Assembly: GCA_946405625.1 (NCBI GenBank)
Contig: CAMJHQ010000010.1
Coordinates: 46,270 to 110,269, forward strand
Direction: 5' to 3'
DNA length: 64,000 bases
DNA from: an uncultured Lachnospiraceae bacterium
Lineage (GTDB): Bacteria > Bacillota > Clostridia > Lachnospirales > Lachnospiraceae
Part shown: piece by piece, positions 1-10,845 of the stretch
Position numbering within the stretch: the first letter of the stretch is position 1
Layout: each line of letters opens with the position of its first letter
Notes under the pieces: model-generated
Databases searched by the model: none
The model's input: the letters and a program-made list of their open reading frames with translations, nothing else
Told to the model about the DNA's origin: nothing
Translations under genes and position numbers: made by a program

Positions 1-1629
<1,629 letters not shown>

Positions 1630-1633
1630 TTAA

Positions 1634-2308
1634 TTAATTTGCGACCTTAACCATCGCATGTCTGAGTACCTGATCCTTGAACATATAGCCCTTCTGCATT
1701 TCCTCGACTACAACATTCTCGCCGAGTTTTTCATCTTCTATATGTATAACTGCATTATGGTATGTAGGATCGAACTCCTTATCGACAGCATTCATAGGCT
1801 GAACCCCTAAACTTTCAAAGGTTTCCATGAGCTGCTTATATATCATTTCAATACCTTCTTCGAAAGGTCCCTTATCCTCTTCAGAAACATTTTCAAGAGC
1901 TCTTTCGAAGTTATCTACAACAGGAAGCAGTTTCTCAAGTGCATCCATAGCACCTCTGTCGAACATTTCCCCGTTTTCCTTCTTGTTTCGTTCGCGCATG
2001 TTGTCGAACTCTGACAGAAGTCTGGTATACTTTTCTTTATTTCCTTCAGCAAGTTCCTTTGTAGCTTCGAGTTCTGCCACAATAGCCTTGCTGCCTTTTC
2101 TGTTTTTCTTTGGAACCGGCTTAGGACGCTTCGCCTCAGCTTCCTCAGGCGGTACATTTTCTTCATCATCTATGAAGACTCCGGTGCCTTCCGGCGCTGT
2201 ATCCTGATGTATAACTCTTATCTTGTTTTCTTGTGCCTGAGTTTCAGGATCCTTATCTTCCTTTTCTTCTTTCAGATGACGCAGTCTTTGATCCATCAAA
2301 TTTGCCAT
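1634..2308 (-). CDS. grpE: Nucleotide exchange factor GrpE
   Basis: GrpE releases ADP from DnaK and so resets the chaperone cycle. The 224-residue protein has a long charged, low-complexity N-terminal part (about residues 1-75, with a basic PKPVPKKNRKGSK stretch), then the dimeric coiled coil (about 75-130) with the typical SEFDNMRERNKKE, and the C-terminal beta domain with PMNAVDKEFDPTYHNAV and the closing VLRHAMVKVAN. Length fits the family. It lies 15 bases downstream of hrcA and 31 upstream of dnaK, so the three genes are one heat-shock operon. Confidence 0.97.
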   Translation of the reverse strand: MANLMDQRLRHLKEEKEDKDPETQAQENKIRVIHQDTAPEGTGVFIDDEENVPPEEAEAKRPKPVPKKNRKGSKAIVAELEATKELAEGNKEKYTRLLSEFDNMRERNKKENGEMFDRGAMDALEKLLPVVDNFERALENVSEEDKGPFEEGIEMIYKQLMETFESLGVQPMNAVDKEFDPTYHNAVIHIEDEKLGENVVVEEMQKGYMFKDQVLRHAMVKVAN

Positions 2309-2323
2309 TAATCTTCACCCCTT

Positions 2324-3364
2324 CTAATCTTTTCTGAAAATGTTATCAAGTTCGTCAGTAAGACTTTTTAGTGTCTGTACAACCTTCTTGTAATCCATTC
2401 TTTTCGGTCCTATGATACCGATGGTACCCTTCGCACCTTCAGGAAGCTCGTAGGTTGAAGTAACAATTGAGCAATCCTTCATGTTCTGAACCGGGGATTC
2501 ATCACCAATATAAATCTGAATATTGTTATCTTCAGCTTTCAGCGTCTCATCAGCAAGCTCACTGAGTCCCGTCTTTTCTTCAAAGGTTTCAAGAAGCGCT
2601 GTCGCCTTGTTGATATCCCCGAGTTCATCATACTTCAGAATGTTCGATGCACCACTTGTATAAATGGTGGTTTCCTCAGCCTGATGTACTGCATCAACAA
2701 TACCTTCGAAGATAGCTTCGAGAATATCCGCATATTCTCCGTCTCCCGCCTGACGTTTCATGGTCTGCATAAGTTCAATGTTGATCTCATCAACCGATAT
2801 TCCCTGAAGAAATGTATTCAGGAGAATGTTAAACTTAAGAACCTCTTCGTTGTCAAGCGCTCTCTGGACTCTTATAAGCTGATTCTTCGCTACATTGTCC
2901 CCGACAACTATAACTGCAACAAGTCTTTCTTCATCTACCTGTGACAGCTGAATAAACTTGACCTGTTTGTTTCTGAGACGAGGCGTTGTTACCATTGTCG
3001 CATACTGGGTATTATATGCCAGTACCTTTGCAACCTGCATGAGAAGATTCTCAAGCTTGTCAACCCTCTCGAGAAGAGCTCCGTGAGACTTATCAGTCTC
3101 CTCCTTCTCGCTCATAACCTCATCGACGTAAAATCGATATCCCTTATCTGTAGGAATTCTTCCCGCCGACGTTCTCGGTTGAATCAGATAACCCATAAGT
3201 TCAAGATCAGACATTTCATTTCTGATCGTCGCAGAGCTGAGACTTATGCTCAGTTCCCTTGAAATTGTTCTTGAACCGACCGGTTCTCCGGTTTCGAGGT
3301 AATTTGCAATTATAGCCTTAAGGATTTCTTTTTTTCTGTCGTCAAGAATTAGTTCCTGCGCCAT
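2324..3364 (-). CDS. hrcA: Heat-inducible transcription repressor HrcA
   Basis: HrcA represses class I heat-shock genes by binding CIRCE. The start is placed at 3364 (MAQELILDDRKKEILKAI): an AAGGATGG ribosome site precedes it, while a longer in-frame start at 3394 would lie inside the CIRCE operator. The resulting 346 residues have an N-terminal winged helix (VGSRTISRELSISLSSATIRNEMSDLE, recognition helix about residues 35-55; wing GYLIQPRTSAGRIPTDKGYR), followed by the GAF-like dimerisation core and the closing GTIGIIGPKRMDYKKVV typical of HrcA. First gene of the hrcA-grpE-dnaK operon, autoregulated through the CIRCE just upstream. Confidence 0.97.
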   Translation of the reverse strand: MAQELILDDRKKEILKAIIANYLETGEPVGSRTISRELSISLSSATIRNEMSDLELMGYLIQPRTSAGRIPTDKGYRFYVDEVMSEKEETDKSHGALLERVDKLENLLMQVAKVLAYNTQYATMVTTPRLRNKQVKFIQLSQVDEERLVAVIVVGDNVAKNQLIRVQRALDNEEVLKFNILLNTFLQGISVDEINIELMQTMKRQAGDGEYADILEAIFEGIVDAVHQAEETTIYTSGASNILKYDELGDINKATALLETFEEKTGLSELADETLKAEDNNIQIYIGDESPVQNMKDCSIVTSTYELPEGAKGTIGIIGPKRMDYKKVVQTLKSLTDELDNIFRKD

Positions 3365-3387
3365 TTTATCACCATCCTTAGGTTTTA

Positions 3388-3414
3388 TTAGCACTCAACA
3401 CCTTGTAGTGCTAA
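3388..3414 (-). promoter_or_regulatory. CIRCE operator (HrcA binding site)
   Basis: TTAGCACTC, nine bases, then TAGTGCTAA. The consensus is TTAGCACTC-N9-GAGTGCTAA; only one base of the right arm differs on the plus strand. It sits about ten bases after the -10 box and 24 bases before the hrcA start, the usual place for HrcA repression of its own operon. Confidence 0.95.
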
Positions 3415-3423
3415 CTAATGATA

Positions 3424-3453
3424 ATAATAACCCCGTAAACCCTTATCTGTCAA
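3424..3453 (-). promoter_or_regulatory. SigA-type promoter of the hrcA operon
   Basis: Read on the minus strand: TTGACA, 18 bases, TATTAT. The -35 lies in the last codons of hemW and the predicted transcription start falls at the upstream edge of the CIRCE element, so HrcA binding would block initiation. Confidence 0.75.
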
Positions 3454-4642
3454 GTATAAATTCGGACAAAATAATGTTGCTGACATCGATTCCTTTATCG
3501 GTCAGCCACACTCTGTCACTGTCTGTTTCCATGTATCCGTCATTGATATATTTATTTAGAACCGTACCATAAATTTCATACATATCTTTACCGAATCTGA
3601 GACGGAATTCTTTTCTGCTGACACCGGCCATCATCCGCAATCCAAGGAACATAAATTCCTCCATTCTGCTGTCTACATACATGGTTTCGGTGTTCTGTCT
3701 CATAACAGAGGCAGCGGATTCATACAGTCTGAAGGCATCTGTCCTTGCAGCCATTTCATCCCTTATATCCTCACATATCCTTATGTAAGTATCCATATCG
3801 GTAATATTTGAAAATCTTTCACCCTTAAAGAAGGATGCTGCTCCAAGTCCGAAGCCTATATATTCTCCGCCGGTCCAATAAACAGAATTATGCCTGCTTT
3901 CATATCCCGGCTGACAATAGTTCGAAATCTCATATCTATGATAACCGTTTGCTGCAAGGACTCTTTTCGTCATTGCATACATCTGTCTGTCTGTTTCTTC
4001 ATCCGGAACCAGCTTCAGCATCTCTGTATCAGATGCCAGAGGTGTTCCTTCTTCAATCTGAAGTGAATATACGGAAATGTGCTCCGGCCTCAGCTCTGTC
4101 ACTCTGGTAAGCGTATCTACAAAGCTGTGCACAGACTGACCGGGAACTCCGGACATAACATCTACATTTATATTCTTAAATCCCGCTCGTCTGACATCCT
4201 GATAGCTTTCGGCAAACTGTTCGAAGGTATGTATCCTTCCGAGATTTTTCAGGATCTCGTTATCTGCCGACTGCATTCCGATAGAAATTCTGTTTACGCC
4301 GAATTCAAGATATTTCAAAAGATTTGAATATTTGATTGTTCCGGGATTTGCTTCAATAGTGATCTCCGGAAATCTGTCTAATTCAAATGTGCTCTTTATC
4401 GCATTAAGTATACTTTCGATCATCACCTCATCCAGAAGTGAAGGAGTGCCGCCGCCAATATAGACGGTCTTTACTGTATATCTGTCCGCAAATATCTTAT
4501 AAAGGCTTATCTCATTGCAGATCGCCTGCGTATACTGCATATGATCTGTGATATTCTTATTATCAAAAGAAAGAAAATCACAATATGCACATTTATGAAC
4601 ACAAAAAGGTATATGAATATAAAGACTCAGATTTTTCTTCAT
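3443..4642 (-). CDS. hemW: Radical SAM heme chaperone HemW (coproporphyrinogen oxidase-like)
   Basis: HemW is a radical SAM family protein that binds and delivers heme; it was formerly annotated as oxygen-independent coproporphyrinogen III oxidase. The 399-residue protein begins LSLYIHIPFCVHKCAYCDF: the CX3CX2C motif (cysteines near residues 14, 18 and 21) would hold the 4Fe-4S cluster. The GGGTPSLL and ISIGMQS motifs and the HemN C-terminal domain (about 290-390) follow. It lacks the extra N-terminal region of true HemN, which favours HemW. It is 11 bases downstream of lepA, a very common pairing in Firmicutes. Confidence 0.93.
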   Translation of the reverse strand: MKKNLSLYIHIPFCVHKCAYCDFLSFDNKNITDHMQYTQAICNEISLYKIFADRYTVKTVYIGGGTPSLLDEVMIESILNAIKSTFELDRFPEITIEANPGTIKYSNLLKYLEFGVNRISIGMQSADNEILKNLGRIHTFEQFAESYQDVRRAGFKNINVDVMSGVPGQSVHSFVDTLTRVTELRPEHISVYSLQIEEGTPLASDTEMLKLVPDEETDRQMYAMTKRVLAANGYHRYEISNYCQPGYESRHNSVYWTGGEYIGFGLGAASFFKGERFSNITDMDTYIRICEDIRDEMAARTDAFRLYESAASVMRQNTETMYVDSRMEEFMFLGLRMMAGVSRKEFRLRFGKDMYEIYGTVLNKYINDGYMETDSDRVWLTDKGIDVSNIILSEFILDR

Positions 4643-4653
4643 TATGATAATCC

Positions 4654-6468
4654 TTATTCATCATCAAGCTTAAGCACTGCAAGGAAGGCCTTCTGCGGAA
4701 CCGTTACATTACCGATTTCTCTCATCTTCTTCTTACCTTCCTTCTGTTTTTCAAGAAGCTTCTTCTTTCTGCTTATATCACCGCCGTAACACTTGGCAAG
4801 AACATCCTTACGAACCGCCTTAACAGTCTCTCTGGCAATAACTCGACCGCCGATAGCTGCCTGGATCGGTACCTCGAAAAGATGACGAGGAATTTCGACC
4901 TTGAGCTTCTCACACATTTTTCTTCCTCTTTCATATGCGGAATCTTCGAATACTATAAAGGAAAGAGCATCAATATTCTCACGATTTATAAGTATATCAA
5001 GTTTAACGAGCTTAGACTTCTGATAGCCCTTAAGCTCATAATCGAAGGAAGCATATCCTCTTGATCTGGATTTAAGAGCATCAAAGAAATCATAGATGAT
5101 TTCATTAAGCGGCATATCATACTTTAGAAGAACACGGGTTTCTTCTATATATTCCATACTCTTATATACACCGCGTCGCTCCTGGCAGAGTTTCATTATC
5201 GCACCGGTAAATTCTGTTGTTACCATTATCTCCGCATCAACTATCGGCTCTTCCATATAGTCTATCTCCGAAGGATCGGGAAGATTGGAAGGATTTGTAA
5301 GTTCTATAACTTCACCGTCAGTTTTATATACCTTATATACAACACTCGGAGCAGTGGTAATGATATCAAGATTATATTCTCTCTCAAGACGTTCCTGAAT
5401 AACCTCAAGATGAAGAAGTCCGAGGAATCCGCATCGGAAACCGAATCCAAGAGCAACAGATGTCTCAGGCTCATAGAAAAGCGAAGCATCATTCAGCTGA
5501 AGCTTCTCAAGCGCATCCTTAAGTTCCTGATATTTTGCACCATCCTCCGGATATATACCGCAGTAAACCATCGGATTCGCCTTCTTATATCCCGGAAGTG
5601 CCTCTGCACACGGATTCTCTGCATCGGTAACAGTATCACCGACTTCCGTATCACGCACATTTTTCAGGGATGCAGTTATATATCCGACCATGCCGGCTGA
5701 AAGCTCATCACAAGGAATGAATCTTCCTGCACCGAATATACCTACTTCAACAACATCAGCCTCAGCTCCCGTCTCCATCATACGGATTCTGGATCCCTTA
5801 GCAACAAAGCCATCGAAAACTCTGCAGAAAATGATAACTCCCTTATAGCTGTCATAAAGGCTGTCAAAAATAAGCGCCTTGAAAGGAGCATCATTGTCTC
5901 CTGAAGGTGCAGGTATCTTGCTTACGATCTGCTCAAGAACCTCACCGATATTAATTCCGTTCTTAGCGGAAATGAGCGGTGCATCCTGAGCTTCTATTCC
6001 GATAACATCTTCAATCTCTGTCTTTACCCTTTCAGGCTCAGCTGACGGAAGATCTATTTTGTTTATAACAGGAAATACTTCAAGATTGTTGTCTATCGCA
6101 AGATATACATTTGCAAGGGTCTGCGCCTCGATACCCTGAGCGGCATCTACTACAAGAACTGCGCCTTCACAGGCAGCAAGCGAACGTGAAACCTCATAAT
6201 TAAAGTCAACATGTCCCGGTGTATCAATAAGATTGAAGATATACTCCTCACCATCCTTAGCCTTATAAATAATACGGACTGCCTGAGATTTGATAGTTAT
6301 TCCTCTTTCTCTCTCGATATCCATATTATCGAGAACCTGCTCCTGCATCTCGCGTTCCGTCAGTGTTCCGGTCTCTTCTATAATTCTGTCGGCAAGCGTG
6401 GACTTACCGTGATCTATATGTGCTACTATACAAAAATTTCTGATCTTGCTCTGATCTAAATGTGACAT
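4654..6468 (-). CDS. lepA: Elongation factor 4 (LepA), back-translocating GTPase
   Basis: Translational GTPase acting on stalled or mistranslocated ribosomes. The 604 residues match the family length. G1 is AHIDHGKST near residue 16, G3 DTPGHVDF, G4 NKIDLPSA. The LepA-specific C-terminal domain is present (about 490-600), ending in [23 protein letters not shown], split by one residue from the diagnostic end [11 protein letters not shown]. It sits between a chorismate mutase gene (46 bases upstream) and hemW (11 bases downstream), probably one transcript. Confidence 0.98.
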   Translation of the reverse strand: MSHLDQSKIRNFCIVAHIDHGKSTLADRIIEETGTLTEREMQEQVLDNMDIERERGITIKSQAVRIIYKAKDGEEYIFNLIDTPGHVDFNYEVSRSLAACEGAVLVVDAAQGIEAQTLANVYLAIDNNLEVFPVINKIDLPSAEPERVKTEIEDVIGIEAQDAPLISAKNGINIGEVLEQIVSKIPAPSGDNDAPFKALIFDSLYDSYKGVIIFCRVFDGFVAKGSRIRMMETGAEADVVEVGIFGAGRFIPCDELSAGMVGYITASLKNVRDTEVGDTVTDAENPCAEALPGYKKANPMVYCGIYPEDGAKYQELKDALEKLQLNDASLFYEPETSVALGFGFRCGFLGLLHLEVIQERLEREYNLDIITTAPSVVYKVYKTDGEVIELTNPSNLPDPSEIDYMEEPIVDAEIMVTTEFTGAIMKLCQERRGVYKSMEYIEETRVLLKYDMPLNEIIYDFFDALKSRSRGYASFDYELKGYQKSKLVKLDILINRENIDALSFIVFEDSAYERGRKMCEKLKVEIPRHLFEVPIQAAIGGRVIARETVKAVRKDVLAKCYGGDISRKKKLLEKQKEGKKKMREIGNVTVPQKAFLAVLKLDDE

Positions 6469-6513
6469 AATTTAACTCCCGATTCCAGCCAAAGAACCAT
6501 CGTCCCGGCAGAT

Positions 6514-6792
6514 TTATTTATTCTCTATATCGCCTATTACCTTTATCTGATATTCACGGCTGATCCTCATCATATTTGAAATAAAGTCCGTATATTCAGC
6601 CTTAAGCGATTCATCCATTCCTTCCGTAAGCCTCTCGATCACTGCCTTCTCTCTGTCCGGCTTATATATCTCATCACCATTTTCAGCCTTAATAAGCGCA
6701 ATATCATGAGCTATAGCCATACGTTCGATAAAAAGCTTCTTCAGCCCGTCATCAACTTTATCTATTCTTGTTCTAAGTTCATCTAACGTCAT
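6514..6792 (-). CDS. Chorismate mutase, AroQ class (monofunctional)
   Basis: Converts chorismate to prephenate, the first step toward phenylalanine and tyrosine. The 92 residues form the all-helical AroQ fold: helix 1 LDELRTRIDKVDDGLKKLF with the substrate-binding Arg near residue 7, then RMAIAHDIALIKAENGDEIYKPDRE, which carries the conserved Lys (IALIK) and the DREKAVIERL turn. There is no fused prephenate dehydratase or dehydrogenase. A promoter-like sequence lies upstream at 6876-6904; lepA and hemW follow in the same direction. The family is clear; the exact gene name is not. Confidence 0.9.
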   Translation of the reverse strand: MTLDELRTRIDKVDDGLKKLFIERMAIAHDIALIKAENGDEIYKPDREKAVIERLTEGMDESLKAEYTDFISNMMRISREYQIKVIGDIENK

Positions 6793-6875
6793 TTCTGTAT
6801 CCTTATCTCAATAAATCATCAACTTATATGACCGAATCATCAGATTTCTAACCTCATCGATCACATACCCACAAT

Positions 6876-6904
6876 ATTATAAGTAATCTCTATTCATTTG
6901 AAAA
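6876..6904 (-). promoter_or_regulatory. Putative promoter for chorismate mutase-lepA-hemW
   Basis: Minus strand TTTTCA, 17 bases, TATAAT. The -10 is perfect and the -35 weak. It lies 84 bases before the chorismate mutase start and immediately after the helicase stop codon. Confidence 0.45.
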
Positions 6905-6913
6905 GAAATATAT

Positions 6914-8776
6914 TTATTCCTTTTCTTCAAATCCTTCAATATCCGTCAAAAATCCGGAAACACTGAGTGCTTTATCACCTGACATACGAGGACTGTAAAT
7001 ATATAAAGCATCTTTGGTCCTGGTAACAGATACATAAAGCATCCTTCTTTCCTCTTCGATTTCCGCATCAGATCTTGATTTTTTATGCGGCATCACTCCG
7101 TCTACACATTCAATTATATGAACCTCGCTGAATTCAAGTCCTTTAGCCGAATGCATCGTCATCAGCTGAACCTCATCCCTGTCCTTATTTTTATGAAATG
7201 TATTCTCGCTCGCCTCTTTTTGCTCTTTCAGCAGCTTCTGATAGCTTTCGATATATTCAATAAAACTGTCATAAGTATCAAACTCTCTTGCAACCCCCTG
7301 TACTTCATCAAGTACATCTATCATTTCTTCATAATCCAGGTTATGTTCTGCAGCATATTCCTTCAGGTATTTATCATACCCCACAGCCTTTCTGATATAA
7401 GATATAGCCCCGAAAGGATTAAGTCTCCTTATCGTATCAAGTTCATTTGCAAGTCTGATTATATTTGTCTTAAGATAGTCCTGATTGGACGCTTCCTGAA
7501 GCAGTTCTTTCAGTCCGACTCTTTCAGTAGGAAGCATATTTCTCTTTATATATCTGACAGGTTTATTCATAAATGTAAGAAACAGTGACCTTCTGTTATC
7601 TCCCATCGTGAAATGTATGTAATTGAGGATCGGCTGTACTATATACTGTGAAAAAATATCAGGAATCACATCTCTTACCGAGAAAGGGATTCCGTTCTCC
7701 CGAAGCTTATAGATAAGCCTCCTCGGATCCATATTGGTCCTGTATAGTACTGCAATATCTTTATATGCGATTCCCGCATCATGTGCCTTCTCGATGCGCC
7801 TGATAAGCAGTTCATTTTCTTTCCTTATATCTTCAGGCCGCGAAAAATATATACGGCCCCTGTCCTTAACAGCCGACTTAAGCGCCTTATCATATCTTTT
7901 CTTATTTCTTCCGATTATTTTCGACGACAGTTCAGTCACAACTTCAGGACATCGGAAGTTTGTTGAAAGCGTCATAATCTCTGCATTTTCAAACTCTTTA
8001 CTGAAAGACAGCATAATGTCAGGTCGTGCCCCTCTGAAGCCATAGATGGACTGATCATCATCCCCTACAGCGAAGATATTGTTATCCGGAGCGGCAAGCA
8101 TTTTTAATATCTTATACTGTATAAGATTTGTATCCTGAAACTCATCAACAAGTATATATGGATAAAGCTGATGAATTCTCTGCCTTATATCCTCCCTTTC
8201 CGTCAGAAGCTCATAACATTTCGAAACCATATCATCGAAGTCAAGAACTCCGAGTCTCGCCTTCTCTTCATTATACCTTTTATACATCAGGCGAAAATCA
8301 TGTTCCGGCATATCATGACTGTAGTAGTCATCAACATTTATCATGTCCGAGCTGATACGTCCGAGCTGATTTATGGCACTGAGTATGATTTCATCATTGT
8401 CATAGAAATCCTTATTAATATCGAGAAGAATATTTCTGATCATATCCTTCTTCTTCGTCTCATCCAGCACGCCAAGTCCTTTACCGCCGTATGCCGTATT
8501 TATTATCCAATAAAAGAAGGAATGAAATGTGCCGAACCTTACATCACGTCCTCTGTCACCTGCGATCGATAGAAACCTTGTTCTCATAGAAGCAGCTGCA
8601 GCCCTGGTAAATGTAAAGCATAATATGTTTGCAGGATTAACCTTACAAACATCGATCAGATAACAGATCCTGTTAACTATAACCGTCGTCTTGCCGGAAC
8701 CCGGTGTACCCAGAACCAGCATCGGGCCTTTATACCACTGAACTATATTCTGTTGTTCTTCACTCAGTCCCGACAA
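6914..8776 (-). CDS. UvrD/PcrA-family superfamily 1A DNA helicase
   Basis: 3'-5' ATP-dependent DNA helicase. The 620-residue protein contains the SF1A motifs in order: motif I GTPGSGKTT (near residue 25), motif II DEFQDTN, motif III GDDDQSIYGFRGARP, motif IV FRCPEV, motif V MTMHSAKGLEFSEVHI and motif VI EERRMLYVSVTRTKDALY. It is about 100 residues shorter than PcrA and lacks the PcrA C-terminal extension, so it is a shorter UvrD-like paralogue rather than pcrA itself. The start is TTG (TTGTCGGGACTG), eight bases after GGAG; no better ATG exists upstream. Likely roles are repair or displacement of proteins from DNA; the specific role is not visible. Confidence 0.9.
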   Translation of the reverse strand: MSGLSEEQQNIVQWYKGPMLVLGTPGSGKTTVIVNRICYLIDVCKVNPANILCFTFTRAAAASMRTRFLSIAGDRGRDVRFGTFHSFFYWIINTAYGGKGLGVLDETKKKDMIRNILLDINKDFYDNDEIILSAINQLGRISSDMINVDDYYSHDMPEHDFRLMYKRYNEEKARLGVLDFDDMVSKCYELLTEREDIRQRIHQLYPYILVDEFQDTNLIQYKILKMLAAPDNNIFAVGDDDQSIYGFRGARPDIMLSFSKEFENAEIMTLSTNFRCPEVVTELSSKIIGRNKKRYDKALKSAVKDRGRIYFSRPEDIRKENELLIRRIEKAHDAGIAYKDIAVLYRTNMDPRRLIYKLRENGIPFSVRDVIPDIFSQYIVQPILNYIHFTMGDNRRSLFLTFMNKPVRYIKRNMLPTERVGLKELLQEASNQDYLKTNIIRLANELDTIRRLNPFGAISYIRKAVGYDKYLKEYAAEHNLDYEEMIDVLDEVQGVAREFDTYDSFIEYIESYQKLLKEQKEASENTFHKNKDRDEVQLMTMHSAKGLEFSEVHIIECVDGVMPHKKSRSDAEIEEERRMLYVSVTRTKDALYIYSPRMSGDKALSVSGFLTDIEGFEEKE

Positions 8777-8804
8777 ATGTTAATCTCCTGTCATATATTA
8801 TTTC

Positions 8805-8882
8805 ATCATACAAGATATAAATATTTAATCATGCAAAATATAATTATTTAATCATACAAAATATAATTATTTATCATACAAG
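8805..8882. repeat. 23-bp tandem repeat, about 3.4 copies
   Basis: Three consecutive 23-base units at 8805-8827, 8828-8850 and 8851-8873, each close to ATCATACAAAATATAA followed by TTATTTA, plus a partial fourth (TCATACAAG). Copies differ at two or three positions. It lies between the helicase start and the terminator of the SEC-C gene. Confidence 0.85.
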
Positions 8883-8913
8883 AAAAACGGTCGAGCATTA
8901 ATAATGCTCGACC
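8883..8913 (-). terminator. Rho-independent terminator of the SEC-C gene
   Basis: Perfect 10-bp stem GGTCGAGCAT / ATGCTCGACC (8889-8898 with 8904-8913), five-base loop, followed on the minus strand by a T-rich tail (GTTTTTCTT). Confidence 0.9.
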
Positions 8914-8930
8914 TACTATCATTTAAAAAT

Positions 8931-9437
8931 TTACGCATTTGCCCCACAGCACTTCTTGTACTTCTTGCCCGATCCGCATGGACATGGATCGTTACGTCCG
9001 ATCTTCGGAGCCTTAACTACTGTGTGTGAAGACTTTTCCTTCTTGTAAAGCTCTTTCTGCTCTTCCTTTGTAAAGATGCTGTCCCATTCAGGAAGTGTAT
9101 AAAGCCATTCAGCATTGCAGCTTACCATATTCATGTAAAGGCTCTCAAGGTCAATATCAATTGTGATTTCCGAATCCTCAGTTATCTCTTCGAGATTGTT
9201 GCTTTCCTTAAGGCTGTCGTCAATTCCGTCAAGGAATCCTGTGATAAGCTCAATTGTTGTATCATATTTTTCAGCAAGTTCTTTTACTGTACACTTGATT
9301 ACTTTCTTAGGCTCTTTAAGAATCTGCTCATAAATGCCCTTCTCAACTCCGAAGTAGTTCAGCCAGAACTGCTTTCCTTCAGGTGTTCTGTCATCAAGAC
9401 CGTAAGCATGATCACGCCAATCCTTTAATAATCCCAT
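8931..9437 (-). CDS. SEC-C zinc-binding motif protein
   Basis: 168-residue protein of unknown function. The last 25 residues carry the SecA-like zinc motif [18 protein letters not shown] (cysteine pattern CXCX8CC). The N-terminal 140 residues are helical and acidic, beginning [25 protein letters not shown], a form common in clostridial SEC-C proteins. The same motif in SecA binds SecB and ribosomes, so a ribosome or chaperone link is possible but unproven. It is monocistronic: it has its own promoter at 9498-9526 and terminator at 8883-8913. Confidence 0.88.
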   Translation of the reverse strand: MGLLKDWRDHAYGLDDRTPEGKQFWLNYFGVEKGIYEQILKEPKKVIKCTVKELAEKYDTTIELITGFLDGIDDSLKESNNLEEITEDSEITIDIDLESLYMNMVSCNAEWLYTLPEWDSIFTKEEQKELYKKEKSSHTVVKAPKIGRNDPCPCGSGKKYKKCCGANA

Positions 9438-9497
9438 ATTAAATCTCCTCTATCTTATATACATATTTAATCATTTGCGATTTTAAACACAAATGCG

Positions 9498-9526
9498 ATT
9501 ATAGCAAAAAGAAAAATAATAATCAA
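9498..9526 (-). promoter_or_regulatory. Promoter of the SEC-C gene
   Basis: Minus strand TTGATT, 17 bases, TATAAT, about 60 bases upstream of the start codon. The -35 abuts the stop codon of the upstream permease gene. Confidence 0.75.
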
Positions 9527-9528
9527 TA

Positions 9529-10788
9529 TTATTCATATCTGAGTGCATCTATCGGATTAAGGTTAGATGCCTTTACGGACGGAATAAGTCCGAAAATGAT
9601 TCCTATCATCATTGAGAATATTACGGAAATGATAATAGCCGGTACACTGATCGCGACCGGAACCTCCGCGACTTTCGATATAAAGTACGCAAGTCCGATT
9701 CCCGCACCTACTCCTATAAATCCACCTATCGAAGTAAGAACGGCAGCTTCAGTAAGGAACTGTCCGAGTATCGATCTCTTTCTTGCTCCAAGAGCCTTCT
9801 TAAGTCCGATCTCTCTTGTTCTTTCGGTTACGGATACAAGCATTATATTCATAACACCTATACCGCCGACTATAAGGGATATACTAGCGATCCAGATAAG
9901 CTGTTTACTGGTTGCCGAAGAAAGCTTCTGAAGTTCCTTGGCTTTTTCAAGTGTATCCTCACTTTTATACTTTACAGAATCTTCGGAATTATCATTTATA
10001 TATCCATTCAGAAGATCCTGTGTTGATTTACCTGCATCTGTCATTGCTTCAGTTTCAACAGCCTTAACAAGTACCTGATACGGTTCATCATACTGATACA
10101 GAACCGGCCAGCAGGTATCGGGAACAACAAGAATTCCGGAAGATTCATCACCGTAATATGTATCCCATTCATCTATCGAATTAATGACCGGTTCAAAATC
10201 ATCCATCTTCTCGACTATTCCTATTACCACAAAAGGGGTCCCCATGATCTCAACAGTCTCATTAAGCGGATTCGCCCCTTCAAAAAGGCTGTATGCCGAT
10301 GCCTGATCGAGAATCACAACATTTTTAAATTCAGTGAAATCCTTTTCTTCAAAACCTCTTCCTTCTGTAATGGTATAACCCAGAAGATTGATATATTTAT
10401 TATCGGCTCCGATAATATTACATCCAACAAGGCTTGATTTTCCATGATTTACACCCTGCCATACATTTGCCCTATGATACTTTGCGGCATCAATAACAGA
10501 ATCCTGCTCAAGTATCTTATTCATTATCGTATCATCAATTAAGGGAACCTTTGAAACATCGAATCCTTCACTTGGATTAACCTCCATACCTCCGGAAGTC
10601 AGATTTACACGAACAATGTTATTTCCCGATCCAACAAGATTCTGCTTTATCTGGTCGTTGGTACCCTTGATAGTTGAAACAATAGCTATGATGGCAGCAA
10701 TACCTATTATGATTCCGAGCATTGTCAGAAAAGATCTCATCTTATGTCCGAAAATACCCTGAAAGGATAATCTAATATTCTCTATCAT
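9529..10788 (-). CDS. MacB-type ABC transporter permease (FtsX domain)
   Basis: Integral membrane subunit of a tripartite-like ABC exporter. The 419 residues have the MacB/FtsX plan: an N-terminal helix in MRSFLTMLGIIIGIAAIIAI (about 16-38), a large extracellular MacB-PCD domain (about 40-285), then three helices (about 295-318, 345-370 and 380-403) with the conserved VTERTREIGLKKALGARKR loop and the C-terminal SVKASNLNPIDALRYE. Last gene of the efflux cluster, 57 bases after an adaptor gene. Substrate unknown; peptide, lipid or drug export are the usual roles. Confidence 0.93.
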   Translation of the reverse strand: MIENIRLSFQGIFGHKMRSFLTMLGIIIGIAAIIAIVSTIKGTNDQIKQNLVGSGNNIVRVNLTSGGMEVNPSEGFDVSKVPLIDDTIMNKILEQDSVIDAAKYHRANVWQGVNHGKSSLVGCNIIGADNKYINLLGYTITEGRGFEEKDFTEFKNVVILDQASAYSLFEGANPLNETVEIMGTPFVVIGIVEKMDDFEPVINSIDEWDTYYGDESSGILVVPDTCWPVLYQYDEPYQVLVKAVETEAMTDAGKSTQDLLNGYINDNSEDSVKYKSEDTLEKAKELQKLSSATSKQLIWIASISLIVGGIGVMNIMLVSVTERTREIGLKKALGARKRSILGQFLTEAAVLTSIGGFIGVGAGIGLAYFISKVAEVPVAISVPAIIISVIFSMMIGIIFGLIPSVKASNLNPIDALRYE

Positions 10789-10845
10789 ATCTACTCCAAA
10801 TTACATCTGTAACCATTTATCCTAAACGGCTGCAATCTGTATAAA

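Noticed and set aside
3365..3394. Ten-codon N-terminal extension of HrcA
   Set aside because: The extra start falls inside the CIRCE operator and lacks a ribosome site; the internal ATG at 3364 has one.
7085..7588. 167-codon plus-strand frame
   Set aside because: Antisense to the helicase gene within its conserved motifs; no coding signature.
8805..8882. CRISPR-like array
   Set aside because: Repeats are directly adjacent with no spacers and there are no cas genes.
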